Part shown: positions 36,955 through 48,633 of the stretch, in pieces | How the letters are laid out: each line of letters begins with the position of its first letter | Numbering within the stretch: position 1 is the stretch's first letter | Assembly: GCF_029227915.1 (NCBI RefSeq) | Contig: NC_079889.1 | Span: 8,742,001-8,806,000, forward strand | DNA length: 64,000 nucleotides | Reading direction: 5' to 3' | DNA from: Hydractinia symbiolongicarpus | Lineage: Eukaryota; Cnidaria; Hydrozoa; Anthoathecata; Hydractiniidae | The notes under the pieces: generated by a model | Seen by the model: the letters and a program-made list of their open reading frames with translations, nothing else | Told to the model about the DNA's origin: nothing | Databases searched by the model: none | Made by a program: the position numbers and the translations under genes

Positions 36955-37521
36955 TTAACCCTATTCGTGCTGGAGGGGCGGGGCTGAATCAGCCCGCCCT
37001 CCTAAAACTTTTTTAATAACTTTTTATGTGTTTATAGTTACAACTTCAAATTTTGCGGCTTTCCCTAACTTTTATTTAGCTTTATTTTCCAAAAACAATT
37101 TTTGGGGAATTATGCCGTAGTGTTGCCATGACAACACTTTTTTATGTTGAGAAAACTTTTACTAAAAATTTTTTACTAAAAATTTTTGAAAGCTTTATCT
37201 CACTTCTTAGTTTATATTGTTATATTACTTTGTTTCTATTATTATTGTTACTAAATTCATCGCAATTATAAAACAATAAACAAAATTTAAAGTTACAGCT
37301 TTTTTTCTCTGTCACCGAATTTGATGACGTCATCATCGAAATGCTGACGTCATCACTTTTTTTTCATCAATTTGTTTATTAATACCTGGACAACACTCTT
37401 GGTAAGTTTCGGGTCCAACGGACAAGAATTTTAGAAATTACCAAAGGGGGGGGGGGGGCGAATCAGCCCCCCCCCCACAGCATTGAGGAGCCCCTAAAAG
37501 GCCCAGCAGGAATAGGGTAAA
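36955..37521. mobile_element. piggyBac-like MITE (about 0.56 kb)
   Basis: The left end is TTAA-CCCTATTCGTGCTGG; the right end is the inverse, CCCAGCAGGAATAGGG-TAAA. Both ends then carry a G/C-rich subterminal block with a GGGCTGAATCAGCCC-like palindrome (GGGGCGAATCAGCCCC on the right, next to runs of G and C). TTAA flanks and CCCT termini are typical of piggyBac, so this is probably a non-autonomous derivative. The interior has TGACGTCATCA motifs and no frame. Confidence 0.65.
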
Positions 37522-38599
37522 AATGTCAAAGTTTTCTGAACAAAAGTAGAATGGGATATTGAAAATCGTGAAATGACTAAGTTATGCTTTGAAAGTAAGT
37601 AAACCAATTTTAAATTGTTTTAAGGAAACTAGAATCAACAACTGAGACACTAAAACTACTTTCATCATCTTGGAATGGAAATTCCGAAAAATCTATTTGA
37701 AAAATTTTAAAGCAATACTTTTTCGAAGTTCTTGATATATTAGTAATTCAGTTTTTTATTTGAGCTTCGTACGTCATAACTAGTTCTAATACTTTATACA
37801 CCTTGCTACAAACAAACGTTTACGCCCAAGAGTTTTAAGCTTATTTTAGAAAGAAAATATCAACAAAAACCTTAGACAGAATAATAAATATTGAACTATC
37901 ATTGTTTGTTGTTGCGTTATTCTTTATCTCCAAGATTTGTTTTGGGAGATGTCTCTTGCTTTTGAATTGATTAGGTGGTGTCTTGTTTCGTCGAGTTCGA
38001 CATAGTATATGAAAGAAAGAAAAGAATTTTTAAGTCTGAGGTTAACGATAACAGCTTGTTGCGAGAGAGAAAGAACAGTATTTAACTGTTGAATATATAT
38101 TAAACGCGCTTCAAACAGCGCATGCGCGTAATTTACGCACTAATTGCAATGCAGAATCCGAAAAGAAACTTTGATTTCCGAAATCTTCGAAATCGGGAAA
38201 CATCGCGTATATAAATAATATAATACACCTCATAGTTCGGCTGTTACAGATTACGGTGGTTTTTATCCTGGAGTAGGAGGCGATTACAATAAAAGTAATC
38301 CTCTTCGTGCAATGATCTCACGTCGACGTTATCGTGTACTTGTACATTATTTACGACGGATCTCAACGATTTCAGCCAGCGCGAAATACCAATGTTCACC
38401 AAAAGAGTATTTTTTTGTGTTTTTCAGAAAGATGTGAAAAGAAATGGTATTACTACATGTTTTTAAAGGAAATACTTTTTCACCTAAGGGGGTTCTAAAA
38501 CAAATTACTCATGCGTTGTTGATTTATATAAGCAGGTGTGTGCATTTGTCAAAAAAACACAAACAGAATACATTTTTCTCACTGAATTCATCTGAAATT
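37522..38599. other. Non-coding gap
   Basis: AT-rich with GCGCATGCGCG-like and CGCGTAT patches near 38.1-38.2 kb; no gene or repeat boundary recognised. Confidence 0.35.
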
Positions 38600-38796
38600 T
38601 TAATATTTTTTTTTAAAATCCTATAGGCAAAATAATTAGGGATTCCTCCAGCCACCAACTTAACAGCAATTCGCGCCTTACTCATAGCCTTGTTATAATA
38701 TTTTGCTGCTATTTGAAAATTGGGATTGAAGCTGTGTTCGTAATGAATAGGCCGGGTTACCATATATGGTAAGTAGATGGAAAAGGGGAGTACCAT
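38600..38796 (-). pseudogene. Fragment of a HARBI1/DDE_Tnp_4-type transposase
   Basis: The minus-strand frame reads LPYMVTRPIHYEHSF, then KYYNKAMSKARIAVKLVAGG, then YFAYRILKKNIKI. This is the C-terminal end of a DDE_Tnp_4 transposase, where family members have a conserved Y-N-x-x-(L/M)-S-K-A-R-x-x-V helix and an R-x-L-K-K motif. Only this piece is present, so it is a dead fragment. Recognition is by motif. Confidence 0.5.
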
Positions 38797-39782
38797 TACG
38801 TGTGGTACTATTCTGTACTTACAATTGATACAAATTTGACATAGCTAACATTGAAATGTCATGTCTTTTTACTTCAACCCATAGAGGTTAGCAATATGTC
38901 CATTAGCAGTTACCACTAATTGAAATTTTATTGCACTAATTTACTTGTGACCATTGTATAACACTCGATGAGTGTATTTAGGTCTACACACACGTATAAA
39001 TATGCCGTCAATAAATCACCAACAGTTGTCTTGAGGTTCATTCTTATCATAAACTGCCCATGCATATAATTCTAATTGTTGTGGCGCAAGCTAAGGTTAA
39101 TTGAAACTTTCAAGCAGATGGTGATATCCTTCATAAGTACCTTTCATAATAATGTTGGGAATCAATTATAGTTTAGGAACTGAACGAGCAAAACAGGGGA
39201 AAAGTCAGATTATCACAAAGAATAAGAAAAGAGTTTTAAAACACAAACAAAACAATTTGACTTTATTAAATGTTGATCTGTTATAGCACCTTATTTCATC
39301 AGATATTACCAAAAAATTCATTAAACCGGTAAATATCGTTCTTTTACAATATCAACTTAGTAAAATATTCAGCGCCGTTTATAGAATCAAACTCAAAATT
39401 CTGACGATTCCAGGATGGAAAGTTTTAGTTTTTGCTCCTGTTGATGTCATAAAGTAACATAAATTCCTTCATCAGTAATTTGGTTTTGATTATAGACATT
39501 GAGCATCTCGTTCCGGGTCTCTCGATAGGACGCCATAATTGTTTACAATATTTCGCGCGTTTTTACATTATACTGCCTAATATTAATATTGAGAATCGGA
39601 ATGGTTAAGAACGGCAACAGTGAATATCTTGTCCGCATTAACAACCCGTCGTCATTGCTTGGATGCCATGGACTTTTTAAAATTCCCTTTTTTAATTTTT
39701 AATTAATTATTAAGTTATTCTTTTTACTATTATTTCTAGATAAGATATTTTTCAGGATATCAAATTTCAAAATTCAGTTTCT
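38797..39782. other. Non-coding flank of the LINE
   Basis: No gene recognised between the transposase fragment and the LINE 5' region. Confidence 0.4.
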
Positions 39783-40006
39783 CTCATACTACTCTGATAC
39801 CTAAGATGGCGGCAAGAGCAGACGTGTTTCGTGTTTCTCGTATACTGTTAGCTATAATTATTTGTTTTATGGTAAAAAGAAAATCTTTTTTTAATACAGA
39901 CATTATTGGTTTATTTTGTGGAGAGAAGCACCTGATGCCAGGGGCAGAAACATATATTTCAGTAAGTTTATGAAATAATAAAGTTAATAATAAAGGTAAA
40001 ATATCA

Positions 40007-40710
40007 ATGCTGGGATCACCACGTAAACATTCATGTCTTATTTTACTACTCGCTGGTGACTTTGAGACTCAGCCTGGACCTGAATATATGAAAGAACTGT
40101 ATTATTTATTATCAAAAAGAGGTATGAAAATATTTCATCAGAATGTACGAGGACTGTTGGCAAATATAGACCATGTTAAAGTTTTGTTAAACGAACACAA
40201 AACCATTGACATATTAACTTTATCCGAGACACATATAAACACGAAAGCGTACACAGAGAATCCTGACCTTTATCGCATTCCGGGGTATACTTTTATCTTC
40301 CGGAACAAGAAAACGGGACTTTGCGGAGGAGTAGGCATGTATATTTTCAGTTGTATCAAATTGAAACGTAGATTTGACTTAGAACATCGTGACTTGGAGT
40401 GTATTTGGATTGAAATCTTTTAAAAAAACTCAGTCACAAGAAGTGAATCTTTTGGGAGACATTAACGTTGATTTTTTTGAAAGCAAACGATAATAAAGAT
40501 ATTAAGGAAGTATTCAATTTATATGGACTAAAACAAATTATTACTAAAGCGACAAGAGTAACCGAAACATCAAAAACTTTAATTGACTGTATTTTGACAT
40601 CTTTCACGCACGGATAATACTTATGTCAATGACGTAATACCAACTTCTATTAGTGACCACGACATGGTTGGCTTTGTGCGTGAAATCAAAAGAGATAATT
40701 ACCGCCGAAA
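40007..40710 (+). pseudogene. LINE endonuclease region with N-terminal 2A-like peptide
   Basis: The frame opened at 40007 starts with a short hydrophobic leader ending GDFETQPGP. This has the shape of the ribosome-skipping 2A motif (D-x-E-x-N-P-G-P) known from some LINEs, but with Q in place of N. Endonuclease landmarks follow: FHQNVRGL (catalytic Asn), LTLSETHI (catalytic Glu) and GGVGMYI. After a stop at 40421-40423 and frame changes, LLGDINVDF (about 40.45 kb) and SDHDMVGF (about 40.66 kb, the catalytic Asp-His pair) are still readable. The domain is complete in content but broken in frame. Confidence 0.75.
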
Positions 40711-40930
40711 AATGTAAAAAGTAGGAACTACGCAAAGTCCAACAGCGACAACATGAACGAGGAGCTTAGACATCACGACTGAAGTCCAATGTACGAAATG
40801 AAAAATGTTAACGAAGCATGGCTTTATCTGATGAATACACCTCTTAATGCATTTAAAAACACGCGCCGACAATCGAGAAAAAGGTCAAGGGTCGATTTTG
40901 CCCTTGGATTGAAAACAAAATCAGATACTC

Positions 40931-42765
40931 ATGATCGAGAGAGATAAAGCCCTTAGAAAAGCTCGTAAGACAAACACAGCAGCAGATTGGAAAGCATATA
41001 GAAAAATTCGTAACAAATGCCCCACTGACTTACGAACAGCTAAAGGTAACTACAGTAGGCCTCTGTTAAATCGAAACTCAAGAAATCCAAAAAAGTTTTG
41101 GGACACTATAAAAACCATAATGCCCACCAAGACGAGGAAAGTTACTAATGATGCAACTACAACTACCAATAAATTCGAAAAAGTAAGTATATTATGTTTA
41201 TTTTTCTCTAACGCAGCACATCAGTTAAAATTAAAATCTATTTAGCTAAAAGATTTTATCTGGAACAAACCAAAACATTCACTTTTAAGAACAAATATGA
41301 AATTTGAATTTAACTATATATCACGCGTATTTGTTGAGAAAGAACTAAAAAAGCTTAAGCGTCAAAAGTCAACTGGTTCGGATAATCTTCCGGCAGCTTT
41401 ATTGAAGGACTGTGCATCTGCGATTGCTGAACCACTGTGTTATTTAATCAACTTATCATTAGACAACTCAGAAGTACCATCAGATCGGAAAAACGCACAT
41501 AACACTCCCATCCTTAAATCAGGATCACCATCTGAACCAAATAACTACTGACCAATATCTATATTGTCAAGCCTATCAAAAATACTTGAGAAAGCAGTTC
41601 ATAGCCAACTTATCTGCTATCTAGAAGACAATAATTTATTATATCGTTATCAATTTGGTTACCGCAGACATAGCTCCACGGACATAGCTGCAACATTATT
41701 TACTGATAGCATCAGAAAAGAGCTTGATAAAGGAAATTTAGTTGGTGCAATCTTCATTGGTTTGTCGAACGCTTTTGACACTGTTTCACATAGCATCTTG
41801 CTTGAAAAGCTTTGGGCGTATGGTATTTGTGGCAAAGAGTTAAAATGGTTTACCCGCTACCTATTCAACCGTACACAACAAGTGGTTATTGATAACGTCA
41901 GATCTAAAACTGAGAATGTCAAATGCGGAGTCCCTAGGACCGCTTTTATTTTTAATTTTCTCCAATGATTTTGAGACCTCGCTTATTAGAGCACGTACTA
42001 TCCAATTCGCTGACAACACAGTGGTTTGTATTGCTGAAAGCAAAGTGAATTATATCGAAAATATTTTGAACTCAGAATTAAAAAATATTGAACAGTACCT
42101 AATCGATAGAGATCTTGTAGTTAACTTAAAAAGAGAAAAAACGGAAGCAATTTTATTCGGAACAGGAAAAAAATTGAATTCAGTATCCCACAAGCTCAAG
42201 CTATCTAACAATTTTGTGGAAGTCAACACGACTAGCTAGTTTAAATATTTGGGTTCGACTCTGGATTCAAAACTATCTATGCAGGTACATTTTGACGCAG
42301 TCTACAGGAAAGCTTCAACAAGGCTTCGTCTCCTATCAGCATTGAGATCGCAAATTGATGACAACACTGCTACTATCATTTACGACATGATACTACCTCT
42401 TATCACGTTTAACAGTGTCATCCACCTTAAATTTACAAATACACAACAGAACGAGAAATGGCACGAACAATGCAAACGTTACATCAATCAAAAGTATGAT
42501 AATAAGAAACGTGTGTTGCGTAGTTCGTAAATGTATTGACGGAGAGAGTTGTAGCAGCTTCAACAATTACTTCGAGTTGATGAATCACGAAAGGGTTACA
42601 CGGAATAAGCAGTTATCATTACGCTTGCCAAAAGTTAAATTAGAAGTTGCGAAAAGTGGTTTTTATTACATGAGTGCTGATACATACAACCAATTGACAT
42701 TAAATATGAGAAAAGAAAAATGTTGTTTAACATTTAAAAAGAAATTGGAGCAATATTATATTTAG
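40931..42765 (+). pseudogene. LINE reverse transcriptase region, broken, active-site residues lost
   Basis: Successive frames give the connector (FWDTIKTIMPTKTRK), then the RT fingers and palm: SRVFVEKELKKLKRQKSTGS, ISILSSLSKILEKAVHSQL, YQFGYRRHSSTDIA, FIGLSNAFDTVSH, GVP, then after a frameshift near 41.93 kb LGPLLFLIFSNDF, TIQFADNTVV and the C-terminal KYLGSTLD-like part. Canonical CR1-type RTs have FIDLSKAFDTVDH and FADD; here the first Asp is Gly and the second FADD Asp is Asn. Stops at 41549-41551 (the Arg/Pro-Ile-Ser region) and 42237-42239 further inactivate it. Confidence 0.8.
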
Positions 42766-43214
42766 TTGTATTTTATGAAATTTTGTTCCTTTGTTTTCTA
42801 GATGTGTCCCATTTGAGTAGAACCTTTACTTTAGGTTTGTGTCCACACTCAATCATTTTCTCCGCCCTTTGTTTTACATTTTCTTCTAATTTTTCCCATA
42901 CCGTTTTTATTTAGATTTTAATCATTTGATTAACTAATTTTTAGCTATTTTTTTAAACAGGACACATTTGTAAAGCAGATATTTTATCTGAAATGTTTTA
43001 TCCTGTATAAATATTGATAAATAAATAAATAAAATAAGTACGGTTTAGACGAATAAAATGTGCCAGAGCAAATGCTGAATTCAAACCAACCAGTAAGCAC
43101 AAAGTGGAGTTAATTAAATTTAAATAATAATTTAGGGAATCATTGTTAGAAAAAACGATAAAAAATATCACTTATAAACAAAAAAAAATTAGGGAAACTT
43201 ACTTTAAATTTTCA

Positions 43215-43340
43215 ACACAAAGCTTTAAGATTCCGTCTTCATTTTAGCTAGTTTTAAGTTGTAATTTTTATTTTTGTGTGCTTTCTTTTATACATTTTAT
43301 GGTTTTTTTCTACCCAGACAGAGGGGAAAAATAAAACTAT
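43215..43340 (+). repeat. Dispersed repeat family (copy at 43.2 kb)
   Basis: Shares CACAAAGCTTTAAGATTCCG and TCTTCATTTTAGC, then TTTATACATTTT and CAGAGGGGA blocks, with copies near 53.8 kb, 54.9 kb and more weakly 33.8 kb. Ends not defined. Confidence 0.5.
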
Positions 43341-43609
43341 TTTATTTTAAATTATTTAGTATTATGCTTTCTTGATGTTTTTATAAAAAAAATAGTTCTA
43401 TTTTTGCACGTTCATTGATATTTTCCCTAATTAACGCAAGATCAATACAAAAAAGTGCTAGCTACGAGCTATCGGAAAATTCTTTATGTCTGAAGATTTA
43501 AAAACATTTTATCAAAAAGAACACGCAAGAGTTATAATAATTTATTCCATTGACACATAAAAAAGTGATGAAAAATGGACCTTGTGTAACATTAACATCT
43601 ATACTAAAC

Positions 43610-43790
43610 TTTCATGTTTCATACGTTTTAACGGCCTAGATATTAGCCATTACTCGAAACTACCACTTAAATTTCTTGATATCATTATAAACGGTGCAAT
43701 GTAATAACTTTCGTCAGGATTACCCTTAGAACTTGAAAAACGCAACACAATTTTACCTTATTAAAGGGAATCATTCTGAAGTTTGAACAT
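43610..43790 (-). repeat. Partial copy of the 0.8-1.5 kb MITE family
   Basis: Matches the middle of the element at 44.15-44.82 kb: a TATTAGCCATTACTCGAAAC block, ACTACCACTTAAA, then TAATAACTTTCGTCAGGATT. Both flanks are lost. Confidence 0.5.
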
Positions 43791-44145
43791 GTGTAGAAAT
43801 ATGATTTAAAGTTAATACAAAAATATCGCCAATAAAACTTAGAAATGTCCACCATAATGTTATTTATTAAACCTTCTGTTTGCATATCAAGCTAGACTTA
43901 ATGGTTTATCTATATTGGTTTATCTACCCTGAAGCATTTTCAATATCTTTTACAAAGACCTGATGTATAGATCCTTGGGAAAAAACCTGCCAGTTACTCA
44001 TTACTACAATTGATGCAATTCATATAGTGAAACTTCGTTATGTACAATTGATATAATTATGTTTAACATACCAAGTCGTACATTTTTTCCTGGTTTCTTT
44101 TTTTTTCTTTCTTTTTTAAACAAATAGTACAAGTTGCGAGAAAAC

Positions 44146-44824
44146 TGTCACTTTTTTAATAACTCCTTAATGCTATATTGCATGGCTATGATACTTACTG
44201 AATTTTAATAATAATCTACAATGCACCCGCATGCAAAATTATTAGGTCCCATACCTTTCAGAAGCTTTGATACAGGCTATTACTTGAAACTACCCCTAAA
44301 AATCTCTCTTATAATGTGGAAAATATAATAACTCTGGTTAGGATTAACTTAAGGCCTAAAACTTAAAACACAACTTCGTTTCATCAATTAGAATCATCTT
44401 GCATGTTTTTGACATGTGATTAATCCGATTTCCCGATTTGTTTAGATTTTACCTGAAAATCGATAAAAACGGATTTTTGGGCAATATTTGCGAATTTTTC
44501 ATGCAATCTATGTAAAAACCAGAAAATTTGTTAAATAACTTTCATTTAGCTTTAGGAAACTTCAAACAGAATATAAACATTCGCTCCAGAACTAACGCAA
44601 TTGAATTTTAAGCAGATAGTGGCATTTTCAACAAATTTCAAGCTTTTGATGACGTCACAGAAAATGTGCTGAAGCAAGCAAAAAATTGCCACCATTTTGT
44701 TTCCTTTTGTGGCGTACTATAAGTGTGCCAAATCTAATTCAATTTGGACAAGCCTATGAAACGTTATTAAGGGGGGGACCCCTGTCATAATATGTTTGAA
44801 AAACCCCGGACCGAACAGGGTTAA
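44146..44824 (-). mobile_element. MITE-like element, copy 2 of the 0.8-1.5 kb family, one end truncated
   Basis: Right end CGGACCGAACAGGG-TTAA matches the TTAA/CCCT-type terminus. The interior is the reverse complement of 812-1480, including the GATTTCCCGATTT block and TGATGACGTCACAGAAAATG. The opposite terminus is missing. Confidence 0.6.
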
Positions 44825-45632
44825 TCCTGAATTCATTATTTTTTTAAGACCCCCTTAGACGGTGAACTTATACATCAAGTTCACTAAAAATAGAATACTT
44901 AACGGAATGTGTATTGTACCGAATATTATTGAAAATTATTAGCAGCATCAAAGTAATAGTTTAGGGTCTGTTTACACCTAAAATATTATCCCGGGATGAG
45001 TTTCGTCCAGTGTCGAGTTTATCTCTGTCTCTAGTAAAAATCCTCACAACGTCTACACGTTTCAGCCGGGATGAAATTTCCATCCCGAGATAACATCAGA
45101 TAAGAATGCTGAATTTACACTTCTTCACATTTTTTAAACATTTTAAAATTAGCAGCCATAAAAACATTTCTTAATGACCGACAAGCCAAGAAAACACTTG
45201 AAATAAAAAAATATATGAATACATGAATACATGCACCGTTAAAGTGTTTTATTTCATTTTAATAAAAAGTTAAAATAAATTTCATCAAATTTTATACCAG
45301 CGAGTTCAACCATTATTCAATTCTTATATTTAGTAACTTTACGCGAATAATTTATCGTCTAAAAGGGCCTAGAGTGAATAAATCTCTCTGGTTGTCATAG
45401 ATATCATAACCGAATAAGACTTCCTGCCAGCACGAATAAGATTATCAAAAATTACTTTAAGTAATTGTTAGAAAAAATTAACTTTCCTTAAAGATACAAG
45501 ATTTTTTTATATTATTTTATCCTAAATTTTGCCAACATAAAAATTCAAAGGATTAAAAAGTTTGTTTATCAGACAGTTTCTTATTTAACACTTGAGGATC
45601 CTGGAAAATGGTTTCATTTCTTACAGGGGATA

Positions 45633-45870
45633 TGGTGAAGGGGCAGCGAATCCAGCTTTTAATCATAAGGTTTCGAGTTCGATTCCCCTCTTCGGCGCAC
45701 TTTAAATGTAGTTTTGTAGCCCATTGGGTGCCATCTACTAACGCACAGACAAGCTAGTTAGGGAAACGCTATTCGTATCTCTTGTGGTAAAATTACATAG
45801 TTACAGTCAGATGGAAGAGTTAACCGTCACGATGGAAATCCCGAAGGACGTTAAAACTTTCTTTTGCTCA
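45633..45870 (+). mobile_element. tRNA-derived SINE-like element
   Basis: An A-box match (TGGTGAAGGGG at 45633-45643) and a B-box match (GTTCGATTCC at 45677-45686) are 44 bases apart, the spacing of an internal RNA polymerase III promoter. The region does not fold as a proper tRNA: the anticodon and acceptor stems do not pair. A non-tRNA body follows, ending around CACGATGGAAATCCCGAAGG and GACGTTAAAAC. A SINE is therefore more likely than a tRNA gene. Confidence 0.5.
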
Positions 45871-47400
45871 CTTACTTTTAGCTGAGAATGGCAATCGAAA
45901 AAATATTCATTTATTGATTTACTTACAACAACGATATTAAGTGTTTTAGGAAAATTGTTGTTTTAAAAAACAGGATGTTTAATGACCAATGTTAGCTTTG
46001 AATCAACTAAATGCAAATCACAACGAACATTCCCGTCCCAAAGACCCATAATTGAAACTAACAAAAGTTAAAAGATATCAAATATTTGGACTATAGCCTA
46101 CCTAGAAAAAAGTTTTTTGCAATAAGTTGAAAGGGGTGGTAAGATTTATAACTAAATTAACAATTAGATGCAAGTTGGTTTCATTTGTTTTTAGAAAAGT
46201 TCCTTCCGTGCGACAGCAATTTAAAAGAGTACTTTTATAAGCAGGTGGAGAATCGATGCAGATTTCGTAGAATCAGGTTATAGATATTAATAAAATTCAA
46301 TAAAGCTTTGAGCTTAGCAAGTAAAAATTTTAATATTTTATTGTGCATTATTGAAGCTTTAAGTGTTTTAAAGTTAAACGAAATTTTTAGTGTTGTCTAA
46401 TAGAAGACAACAGTAAAATTAGGTTTACTTGAATTTGTTGGGGAGCGAAAAAGTTGGTTGAAAAGTATATGCAAAATGGAAATATTGGTACACCTTGAAG
46501 TCAACTGAAAATTCTTTTATGAAGGCAAGTTAGTTTCATTTGCGAATTATAAATTGATTTCACAATGGTTTATGTCAAGTTGTCAATTTTGCTTAAGTAG
46601 AATTGTATTTTGAGAATCGTGAAGTTGTTAAAAAAAGCTTTTGACCGTGAATAAATTGAGTAAAGTTAGTGCGTACTTAAAAACCTTATGTATGACGATT
46701 AACATAAATGTCATTTTAACCGATCTTTTCTTTGTTCTGATGAATTTCTTGCACTTTTGCTTTTGAAAGAAACAATAAAACATTTTTCTTGAGTTTTTCT
46801 GGCACTTCGATTGGTTAATCATGCTGTGTTTATTTTATATCGAGAAACGAGTGCAATATTTCCTAATTTTTAAATTCTACGATGCAAAATGCTGATATTT
46901 TTCTCTGTTTTGCTGAAATAGCCTGGGAAAAAGTTATAGTTGGTTGAGTAAAGAATTTGTAAGGAAATTGATTCCATAATTTTCTTCTTAAATGAAACAT
47001 AATTTGTGGAACATTCACGATTCTATTATTCTTTTGTTCGCATAATAGTCATTAAATTTTCAAGAGAGAGCCAATGCTCTCCACTGCTGAGATAGAGCTT
47101 ACACCTTTGATTTTAGGGACTTAATTTGATTATACAAAGAACTTCATCAACTATGATTGACATTATATAATCTTCTGCCGAGTTTAGCAAATAAAATGCT
47201 CGGTTTGAATTATAAAGTAGTTTGTAAAACAAGTATATGTACATATATTTGGGACATTTTTTAGTACTAAGACCCTCTTTCTACGCATGTTGCATTAATT
47301 GTAAGTAAAACGTCAGAGTCAACATGTATTTCGTTTGTTCATCTGTGTTTTAAACTATCAAGATTTTACATACTTATTGCACTTTTTCTTGAAAATTGTC
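45871..47400. other. Non-coding stretch
   Basis: AT-rich. The 64-codon minus frame at 46628-46822 is basic and unrecognised. Confidence 0.4.
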
Positions 47401-47545
47401 GTATTGATCAGGGGGGCCCTCCTCCCCCACTTGTTTGCTAAGTGATAATTTTTTATTTTCTGCCAATAAGTGTCTCTATCACTGCATAAAAATTGATGTT
47501 ACCAAACCAGGGAACCTGCAGGCTAGCCCTCCGCCCCTCCCCACT
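47401..47545 (+). repeat. Dispersed repeat shared with 63.7 kb
   Basis: Contains TTGCTAAGTGATAATTTTTT, then ATTTTCTGCCAATAAGTG, TCTCTATCACTGCAT and AACCAGGGAACCTGC, closely matched at 63.71-63.82 kb in the same orientation. Confidence 0.65.
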
Positions 47546-48622
47546 TTGGAAATTGTGGCGCCGCCCCTGTTATGATATTTTCTTGCCATCATGCGATACC
47601 TGCTTGATATAGGTGGGGTTTATTGGTAACATAAAACAACAAAGTAAGTACACTTATTAATATTACTACGATTATATTATTTATATTACGCATTTAACAA
47701 AAACTACGATTATATTAGTTGTACAACCTTAATAGCTACATTCAAATATTTATATTTCCTAAAACAATATCAATGCATGTGGATTGAAATATGACTCAGC
47801 AGTTTACAGTTTCTGTCAAACTAGCAAAACATTTTATCATAGAGGAAGTATTGGAAACCACTAAAACTTCTAATCAAATACTATTTTTGCTTATTTGCTT
47901 TCTTTATTCTTTACTTATCTGCTTTTAATTCACAATGCATATGATGTTTGCGACCTATTTGTTCAACAAATTAACTTGTATAAAGACTACCGTTTTGTGC
48001 ACGTGCAAGAATAAGTAACACGGCGGCTAAAAAAAGGATTCTAAAAGGAAAACGAAATTGATAAGAGATTTAAAGGGTTTTGAAGAATTTAGGAAAAAGT
48101 CAGCGCCCATCGTGTTATTAAATCCATCGTATAATTTACTTATATAATACTGCTTCCTTATAATCATCATTCATTCATGGTTTGGAAAAAATATTCTCTT
48201 TATTAAGTTCTCTTGTTGAAATTTTTATTGGATGGGAAGTTGTCATTAGACAAATGTTTTACTGTTGATAAAAGAATTAAGCAATGATCATTTTTATAAT
48301 GAGATATTGGAGCAGTATTAATTCACTCCTAACATAAAGCATACAGAGGTAGTAAAAGCAGACAAAAAAAACCAGTAAAGCTGAATCCTGACATATAATA
48401 AAATAAATTATATAAATAATTTCAGTAGTAAAAAGAATTGCTTGAAGAAAAATGGTTTTCTTATTTTTGTCGGAAAAGTTGATTTATTTCTTAAAATCCA
48501 ATTTTCTTTGATTCGTAAAAGTAATTTAACTTGTGGAAATTCGAGCCATATTTGTGCAAGGATTTATCCATCTTTTATTTACTCTCAATTTTGCTTAAAT
48601 AGAATTCATTTGGGTTTTTTAA
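47546..48622. other. Intergenic, downstream of sensor copy C
   Basis: No gene recognised. A minus-strand AATAAA at 48624-48629, just past the stop codon of copy C, may serve as its polyadenylation signal. Confidence 0.35.
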
Positions 48623-48633
48623 CGTTTATTATT

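Larger units (their letters stand above)
39783..43037 (+). mobile_element. CR1/L2-like non-LTR retrotransposon, decayed
   Basis: A 5' region is followed by an apurinic-type endonuclease, a reverse transcriptase and a 3' tail of (ATAA) repeats at about 43014-43037, as in CR1/L2-clade LINEs. The 5' boundary is uncertain. The protein is split among several frames. Confidence 0.8.

Noticed and set aside
37447-37477. Runs of G and C as a possible quadruplex regulator
   Set aside because: They are part of the mirrored subterminal blocks of a MITE, so a regulatory role is not needed to explain them.
45633-45705. Functional tRNA gene
   Set aside because: The promoter boxes fit, but the acceptor and anticodon stems do not pair.
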